From CAWHOW01 sp050013795 (GTDB lineage: Bacteria; Bacteroidota; Bacteroidia; Bacteroidales; CG2-30-32-10), in NCBI GenBank assembly GCA_050013795.1, contig JBEKEO010000085.1, positions 1 through 10,949 on the forward strand: a DNA stretch of 10,949 nucleotides. Direction: 5' to 3'. Below, piece by piece: positions 6,652 to 10,949 of this stretch. Below the pieces are notes generated by a model. That model was given only the letters and a program-made list of their open reading frames with translations, was not told where the DNA came from and did not search any database. The first letter of the stretch is position 1. Each line of letters starts with the position of its first letter. Made by a program: the position numbers and the translations under genes.

Positions 6652-9357
6652 ATGAAAACTTTTTTACATAGAATAAAAAGGAAATTGAATGCAAGTAAAG
6701 CAACAATTCTTGCTTTATTAAGCCTTGCGTTTCTATTTGTAAATATTAATAAAAGTTTTAGCCAATATACCTATTCTACCCTAAGTAGCGCCACCATGTT
6801 AATAGCTACAGGAACTGATGCTGTTACAGGTGATGATGTTATTTCAGGTGCTATTGCAATACCTTTTACTTTTAGTTTTTACGGAACTGGCTACTCTTCG
6901 GTTTATGTATGTACCAATGGCTACATTTCATTTTCTTCAACCACTGAAACTTTTACGAATTATGCTATACCTACCTCGAGTCTTGTTAATGATATAGCAT
7001 TTTGTCAGACCGATCTTAATTCTACCAGCGGTACTGCGGGAACAGCATATAGTATTTATTATGCCACTACTGGTTCTGCACCTAATAGAGTATTTGTTAT
7101 TCACTTTCAGCAGGTAATTGAATATGGACAAACAAATTATATTTCCGGGGAAATACAATTATATGAAACTTCTAATATAATTGAACTTGCAGTCAGTACT
7201 CTTACCGCATTTACTTCTCATTGTAGAACTTTAGGTATTAATTTAGGGGATGGTAGCACAGGAATGGCTGTTCCAGGATGGAGTGCTAATTGCACTTATG
7301 CAAATACAATAAGTAACATGACATATATATTTACTCCTCTCCCTGCCTGCACTACTCCGGGCCAACCAACAGCTATAACAGGAACAGCAACAGGTCCAAC
7401 AACTGCCAATCTTTCATGGGTTGCTGGTACACCTGCCGGTTCGCCTACAGTTACTTACAGTTGGTTTATTGGAACAAATCCTGCCGGTACCTGCTCAAGT
7501 GGAGGAGGCCCAGGATCAGCATCATTTAGTTACACTGGTGGTTTGCAAACATGGACAGTTCCTGCTGGAGTTACCAGTATTACTGTGGATGCAGCTGGTG
7601 CACAAGGAGGAGGAGGTTATCCCGTTATGAGTAGAGGAGGTTATGGAGGAAGGGTTCAAGCAACATATACTGTTACTCCCGGTACTGTTTTAGATATTTA
7701 TGTGGGAGGTGCAGGCGGAAATGGTGCATCCACTGTAGCGGGTACTGGAGGTTACAATGGAGGTGCTGCCGGTGCTCTCTACAGTGGTAGTTATAGCGGA
7801 GGAGGAGGAGGTGGCGCTTCTGATATTCGTGTAACCCCTTATGCATTGGCAAACAGAATCGTCGTTGCAGGAGGAGGAGGAGGAGGAGGTTATAATTATG
7901 CTATTGCTAATTATGAAAAAGGAGGAGCTGGTGGAGAAACAACTGGTGAAGCAGGTTATTCGGATAATGTCCTAGGAGTTAGTGGCGGTATGGCTGGTGG
8001 TGGTGGCACACCATCAGTCGGTGGTTTTGGAGGCACGTATTCTTCTTGTAATGGTAGCGCTGGTACTTCAGGAGTAGGTGGAATTGGTGGAGCATGCAGC
8101 AATTCTGGAGGAGGCGGCGGTGGTGGTTGGTATGGCGGCGGCGGTGGTTCGTGGACTGGTGGAGGCGGTGGCAGTAGTTATACAACCGGGGCAACAAGCG
8201 TTACACACACACAAGGTTATAATTCCACAGGAAATGGTTATGTAAGTATTACATATACTGCTGCTACGGCAATAGACTATGGCACTACTATCGGAACTTC
8301 TGCCACTACATCTGCTCTTACATGCGGCACCACATATTATTTAAGCGTTTATGCCACTACCAGTTGTAATTCCACAAGTTCAACCTGTGGTACATCTGGC
8401 GCTTTTACACCAAGCTGTTGTATTGCCCCCAGTATAACTGCTCAACCCACAAATCAAACTATGTGTGTATCATCTAGTGCAACTTTCAATGTGGTAGCAT
8501 CCGGGACAGCAACACTATCGTATCAATGGAAGTATAACGGGAGTAATGTAACCAACGGTACACCTGCAGGGGCTGTATATACTAATTCTACAACATCTGC
8601 TATGACAGTGAGTGGTGTAACCACATCCCCTCCTTTATCATACACCTGTTATATTTCAAATGCATGCGGAAATGTAACTACTTCACCTGTTACATTAACA
8701 ATAAATGCCTTAGCAACGCCCGGTACATTTCAGTATGCCAATGGCAGCATGCAGTCAATTTGTTCCGGAAGTACAATTTCCTGTTCAAACTCAACCAGCC
8801 CTACCGCTGGTTCGGGCACATTACAGGTGTGTTGGTATTGTGGTCAGCTTACAGCGGGATCTCCGGGTGCCGGAGGTACTTATGGTAATTGGGTAGCTTC
8901 TGTAATTGCTGCTATCAGTGGTGCTCCTTTAAGCGCCAATCTGGTTACTGCAGTCGGAGGTGTTTCAGGCGTGGGAAATAGTTTAACAAATTATAATCCG
9001 CTATCTGATTTTTCTACAGGTGATCTTACAGATTTTGTTATTTACAGAAGGGCATATAACAGTAATTGCAATCCATGTGTTGGCGCATGCGAGGATCAAT
9101 TATTCTACTTAACTTTAAATGCCCCCACCGTAGCTACAGCATGCCCAAATCAATATATTTGCAGTTCGGTCATTACCACAGCCACCATGGCTGCCTCAGG
9201 CACAGGTACATGGTCATTTATCAGAGGCCCTGGAGGTTCTGTAATTACCACACCAGCAAGTGCAACCACCACCATTACAGGTTTATCGCCGGGCACTTTT
9301 GTTTTCAGATGGACCACTTGTGGTGGTTACAGCGAAGTGGTTATTAACGTGCAATAA
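6652..9357 (+). CDS. Secreted mosaic protein with ALK-type glycine-rich domain nested in FN3; no sorting domain
   Basis: A 901-residue exported protein, function unknown, probably surface adhesion or matrix. The ATG at 6652 is the only in-frame start after the TAG at 6625. Residues 1-38 are a signal peptide (LALLSLAFLFVNINKSFSQ). About 39-230 is a jelly-roll/nidogen-like domain (IPFTFSFYGTGYSSVYVCTNGYISF). About 233-280 is the first half of an FN3 domain (PTAITGTATGPTTANLSWVAG). About 284-536 is a glycine-rich domain. About 538-588 completes the FN3 (TTGT-like strand, ALTCGTTYYLSVYATTSC). About 591-686 is Ig-like (ITAQPTNQTMCVSSSATFNV, SYQWKYNG). About 687-822 is an unrecognised Cys-containing region, and about 825-901 is PKD-like, ending on its last strand (EVVINVQ). 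It follows the giant gene by 66 bases with no visible promoter or terminator between, suggesting one operon. Unlike its neighbour it lacks a T9SS C-terminal domain. Confidence 0.92.
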   Translation: MKTFLHRIKRKLNASKATILALLSLAFLFVNINKSFSQYTYSTLSSATMLIATGTDAVTGDDVISGAIAIPFTFSFYGTGYSSVYVCTNGYISFSSTTETFTNYAIPTSSLVNDIAFCQTDLNSTSGTAGTAYSIYYATTGSAPNRVFVIHFQQVIEYGQTNYISGEIQLYETSNIIELAVSTLTAFTSHCRTLGINLGDGSTGMAVPGWSANCTYANTISNMTYIFTPLPACTTPGQPTAITGTATGPTTANLSWVAGTPAGSPTVTYSWFIGTNPAGTCSSGGGPGSASFSYTGGLQTWTVPAGVTSITVDAAGAQGGGGYPVMSRGGYGGRVQATYTVTPGTVLDIYVGGAGGNGASTVAGTGGYNGGAAGALYSGSYSGGGGGGASDIRVTPYALANRIVVAGGGGGGGYNYAIANYEKGGAGGETTGEAGYSDNVLGVSGGMAGGGGTPSVGGFGGTYSSCNGSAGTSGVGGIGGACSNSGGGGGGGWYGGGGGSWTGGGGGSSYTTGATSVTHTQGYNSTGNGYVSITYTAATAIDYGTTIGTSATTSALTCGTTYYLSVYATTSCNSTSSTCGTSGAFTPSCCIAPSITAQPTNQTMCVSSSATFNVVASGTATLSYQWKYNGSNVTNGTPAGAVYTNSTTSAMTVSGVTTSPPLSYTCYISNACGNVTTSPVTLTINALATPGTFQYANGSMQSICSGSTISCSNSTSPTAGSGTLQVCWYCGQLTAGSPGAGGTYGNWVASVIAAISGAPLSANLVTAVGGVSGVGNSLTNYNPLSDFSTGDLTDFVIYRRAYNSNCNPCVGACEDQLFYLTLNAPTVATACPNQYICSSVITTATMAASGTGTWSFIRGPGGSVITTPASATTTITGLSPGTFVFRWTTCGGYSEVVINVQ
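7501..8259 (+). other. ALK/LTK-like glycine-rich domain (Gly_rich family)
   Basis: This encodes residues about 284-536, about one third Gly by hand count. It follows the family pattern in order: entry strand (FSYTGGLQTWTVPAGVTSI), TVDAAGAQGGGG, RGGYGG, the strand pair YTVTPGTVLDIYVGGAGGNG, GGGGGGASDIR, NRIVVAGGGGGGGYN, then several Gly clusters ending WTGGGGGSSY and an exit strand GYVSITYTA. The same arrangement occurs in the extracellular glycine-rich domain of the animal receptor kinases ALK and LTK and in many bacterial surface proteins. I recognise it by pattern, not by a profile search. Confidence 0.8.
7870..7890 (+). repeat. (GGA)6-GGT trinucleotide tract
   Basis: Six perfect GGA codons followed by GGT encode seven consecutive Gly (residues 407-413) right after NRIVVA in the glycine-rich domain. 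Shorter GGA runs occur near 7798-7809 and 8107-8112. Slippage here would be in frame. Confidence 0.8.
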
Positions 9358-9499
9358 TTATATGTAAATCTTCGACCTGAAATTCGCACAGCAAATTGAA
9401 ATAGAAAATCAATTGGAAAAGTGTGAAAGAAGGAAACTTTTTTCTAATGATTTCAAGGGTTTTAAGTATATATGGCTTGTCGGAATATTTATCGATAAG
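9358..9499. other. Convergent intergenic gap
   Basis: This lies between the stop of the 901-residue gene and the stop of the minus-strand regulator. No sorting-domain-like sequence can be read downstream of the stop at 9355-9357. The only structure is a weak AT-rich inverted repeat, AATTGA (9394-9399) and TCAATT (9409-9414), without a T-tract. No convincing terminator is seen. Confidence 0.5.
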
Positions 9500-9709
9500 T
9501 TAAGAGAAATGCGAAGTATCATTTTTTTGAAGGGCTTCAAAAAATCTTTTATGAAATAGACTATAACGGGACTTTTCGGCAGCAGAAAATTGAATTTTTA
9601 CATTGTCGGGACAACGATGTTTGCCTATCATTTTTTCAACGCCTTGCAGCTGCCCTATCAGGCGGTGCAAGTGATTGACGAAGCCTTTATCATATTCAAA
9701 TACATGCAT
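9500..9709 (-). CDS. CsoR/RcnR-like (DUF156) metal-sensor-type transcriptional regulator, short form
   Basis: A 69-residue protein. Residues 13-28 (HLHRLIGQLQGVEKMI) match the hallmark RLxRIxGQxxGxxxMI of the CsoR/RcnR/FrmR repressor family, and a Cys (C33) followed by VKIQFSAA (residues 37-44) matches the next conserved block. Family members are small all-helical DNA-binding proteins that release operator DNA on binding Cu, Ni/Co or formaldehyde. The N-terminus is complete: an in-frame TGA lies at 9724-9722 and the ATG is at 9709. The protein is about 20 residues shorter than the usual 85-95, and the His and His/Cys ligands normally found about 25 and 29 residues after the Cys are not visible. 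It also has one extra residue between Cys and Gln (C+7, not C+6). It may be a divergent Bacteroidota branch or a decayed copy. No metal transporter or chaperone gene is adjacent in the window. Confidence 0.65.
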   Translation of the reverse strand: MHVFEYDKGFVNHLHRLIGQLQGVEKMIGKHRCPDNVKIQFSAAEKSRYSLFHKRFFEALQKNDTSHFS

Positions 9710-9738
9710 AAAACAACAATTTCATGCCCAATTTAAAA

Positions 9739-9757
9739 CTAAAAGGGGGGTATATGT
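9739..9757 (-). promoter_or_regulatory. Candidate operator half-site upstream of the CsoR-like gene
   Basis: On the minus strand the motif CATATACCCCCC lies 36-48 bases before the regulator start. CsoR-family operators are typically inverted repeats with the form ATACCCCC-GGGGGTAT. Only one half is present here, followed by TTTTAG instead of a matching G-run, so this is a position-supported guess at an autoregulatory site. No clear TAnnTTTG promoter is visible on this strand. Confidence 0.25.
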
Positions 9758-9812
9758 GTTACATAGGCAATAGTGGTTTTGTTTTACATTTATTTAAAAT
9801 TCAATATTTTGT

Positions 9813-9857
9813 TTCATTTATGAGTTTGATACGGCTAAAGCCGTATTGACAAATGAA
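9813..9857. repeat. Two-part inverted repeat with ATACGGC/GCCGTAT core (REP-like or bidirectional terminator)
   Basis: The core ATACGGC-TAAA-GCCGTAT (9829-9846) is a perfect 7-base stem. Outside it, TTCATTT (9813-9819) pairs with AAATGAA (9851-9857), leaving an uneven internal loop of 9 and 4 bases. GGCTAAAGCC-type palindromes recur as intergenic repeats in Bacteroidota. The element sits between divergently oriented genes and has no T-tract, which favours a repeat element over an intrinsic terminator. Confidence 0.55.
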
Positions 9858-9911
9858 CGTGTAAAAAATGAAATTATTGTGTGTGAAGAGGAAATTTTTA
9901 ATGACAATTAA

Positions 9912-9932
9912 AGTAAAAAAGGTGATTTTACT
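9912..9932. repeat. Perfect inverted repeat AGTAAAA-N7-TTTTACT
   Basis: Seven-base perfect arms with a 7-base spacer, about 100 bases upstream of the candidate -7 element of the next gene. The centre-to-centre distance of 14 bases is unlike a typical one-turn operator, and its AT-richness makes chance occurrence plausible. Confidence 0.3.
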
Positions 9933-10028
9933 CGTTTTATAAATTTTCACATCAGGATGATGCTGCCTAAACCCGGAAAATGAACAAATATTAATTTAAA
10001 AAACAAAGTTTATATTTTAAAAAAATAA

Positions 10029-10036
10029 TATATTTG
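10029..10036 (+). promoter_or_regulatory. Candidate -7 promoter element (TATATTTG)
   Basis: An exact TAnnTTTG lies 43 bases before the ATG at 10080, giving a leader of about 35-40 bases. No good TTTG or TTG is found at the -33 spacing, so the promoter is less secure than the one at 101-132. Confidence 0.45.
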
Positions 10037-10079
10037 TATCAAAATACAATGTTGTAAGTTTTTCTTAAATTTATTTATT

Positions 10080-10949
10080 ATGAACAGATTCATTTTAATA
10101 GCAATAGGTTTAATAATTGTTACGCCAATTTATTCACAAAAACACAATGATTTTTCAAAGTACACGTACAATATCATGCAAAATGAGCCGGAAAATATGG
10201 AAAACTTTGTTGTTTCAGCTGATTTTTTAAAGGGGGATCTATATTCACCTAATTTTAATTTTGGCTTTGGAGGAAGTGTGTATTACAGATTCAAAAATTT
10301 ATTTAGTGTTAAATTGACTTATGACTGTGGAATTTTAGACAGGATAGATGAACCTACAATAGATGATGATTATGCAATGAACACTTATTTGGGTGGAAGT
10401 TCTTTTTTTAAATCTACGCCTAAGACCTCAGTGGATTACATTGGGGAATACTATTTTTCGGGAAAAATTAAACAGAAAAAACAAACAGTTCATTTGAAAA
10501 CATCAGGCCGGGTGGAATATGTCGGGCTCATTCCTGCTAACTTATATGACCAATGGGCATTAAGAGGGGGCTTACAAACATTTCGCTCTTATTTCGCTGC
10601 AAGCTCAAGTGCCGGTGGCAGTACTCCATTAAGTGGATATATGTTAGGCGATGCATCAAAAACCGTTGAAACCTTGTCTGGCGGTTCAATGTTTTATGAT
10701 AAAACTATTGTTCTTGGTATTTCCAGGGTCAGAAATGTTAATTTAACTGTTAATGTGGAAGGCTTGGGAGAAAGAACATCGAAGTATATTACCGAAGCTT
10801 ATTTTGACATTCTTTTTGCTCCAACAATTACTATTGAGGATATGATTATAGCCAAAAAAGGTTATTATGATGCATATGGGAATATAATAAATGACCCCAA
10901 TACCAGCAGTCAGTACACATATTCTCCTTTTTATTACAGGTATGTGGTA
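10080..10949 (+). CDS. Exported, probably outer-membrane beta-barrel protein, 3' end outside the window
   Basis: The frame is open from the ATG at 10080 to the last base, giving 290 codons with no stop; an in-frame TAA lies upstream at 10026, and this is the only ATG after it. Residues 1-20 (MNRFILIAIGLIIVTPIYSQ) are a signal peptide with cleavage after Gln20 likely. The mature part has amphipathic, aromatic-rich strand pairs typical of outer-membrane barrels, for example FNFGFGGSVYYRFKNLFSVKLTYD (split here as residues 59-70 and 71-82), GRVEYVGLIPANLYDQWALRGGLQ (143-166) and YITEAYFDILFAPTITIEDM (236-255). I do not recognise the family. It has its own candidate promoter and lies beyond an inverted repeat, so it is probably not in the operon of the two large genes. 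Confidence 0.8.
   Translation, partial: MNRFILIAIGLIIVTPIYSQKHNDFSKYTYNIMQNEPENMENFVVSADFLKGDLYSPNFNFGFGGSVYYRFKNLFSVKLTYDCGILDRIDEPTIDDDYAMNTYLGGSSFFKSTPKTSVDYIGEYYFSGKIKQKKQTVHLKTSGRVEYVGLIPANLYDQWALRGGLQTFRSYFAASSSAGGSTPLSGYMLGDASKTVETLSGGSMFYDKTIVLGISRVRNVNLTVNVEGLGERTSKYITEAYFDILFAPTITIEDMIIAKKGYYDAYGNIINDPNTSSQYTYSPFYYRYVV

Larger units (their letters stand above)
9710..10079. other. Intergenic region without a convincing gene
   Basis: The 370 AT-rich bases hold the start region of the minus-strand regulator, two inverted repeats (9813-9857 and 9912-9932) and the leader of the gene starting at 10080. The only notable short reading frame is 24 codons at 9868-9942 (MKLLCVKRKF...), which has no clear support as a gene. 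Confidence 0.6.

Noticed and set aside
7979..8197. Minus-strand frame rich in His, Arg and Tyr opposite the glycine-rich domain of the second gene
   Set aside because: It is a shadow of GGN and TAT/AAT codons with no signal or domain, opposite a clear coding frame.
9394..9414. Inverted repeat AATTGA/TCAATT as a terminator of the operon
   Set aside because: Six AT-rich pairs with a 9-base loop and no following T-tract on either strand.
9868..9942. 24-codon frame MKLLCVKRKF... upstream of the last gene
   Set aside because: Short, AT-rich, with no promoter of its own and no recognisable product; likely chance.
1..10949. CRISPR array, tRNA or rRNA genes, insertion sequence
   Set aside because: No spaced direct repeats, cloverleaf-like or ribosomal RNA sequence, or transposase-like protein was seen on either strand.

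Overview
The window looks like part of a chromosome from a member of the Bacteroidota, probably an environmental, low- to mid-GC lineage. Three things point there. The promoters carry the TAnnTTTG -7 element of this phylum. The first gene ends in a type IX secretion system (T9SS) type A sorting domain. The extracellular proteins are mosaics of Ig/PKD-like, FN3-like, jelly-roll and beta-helix modules rich in Thr, Ser, Gly and Cys.

Layout: 1-213 is a leader with a good promoter at 101-132. A giant secreted protein gene of 2,123 codons follows (214-6585). After a 66-base gap comes a second secreted mosaic protein of 901 codons on the same strand (6652-9357), probably in the same transcript. A short minus-strand gene (9500-9709) converges on it and encodes a CsoR/RcnR-like (DUF156) metal-sensor-type regulator. 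The next 370 bases hold no convincing gene. They contain a G-tract/TATA motif upstream of the regulator, a two-part inverted repeat and an AT-rich inverted repeat. A plus-strand gene starting at 10080 runs off the right end and encodes a signal-peptide-bearing, probably outer-membrane beta-barrel protein.

The most interesting biology is in the two large proteins. Each has a long glycine-rich segment apparently inserted inside another fold. In the first, a run of about 320 residues (roughly 44% Gly, with GGX triplets) sits within a pectate-lyase-like beta-helix. In the second, a domain resembling the ALK/LTK-type glycine-rich domain sits inside an FN3 domain whose two halves can be read on either side. 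I infer that the pair makes surface adhesin or matrix material using polyglycine-II-like packing. The first protein has a T9SS sorting domain. The second ends flush with a PKD-like domain and has none, which leaves its anchoring or secretion unexplained.
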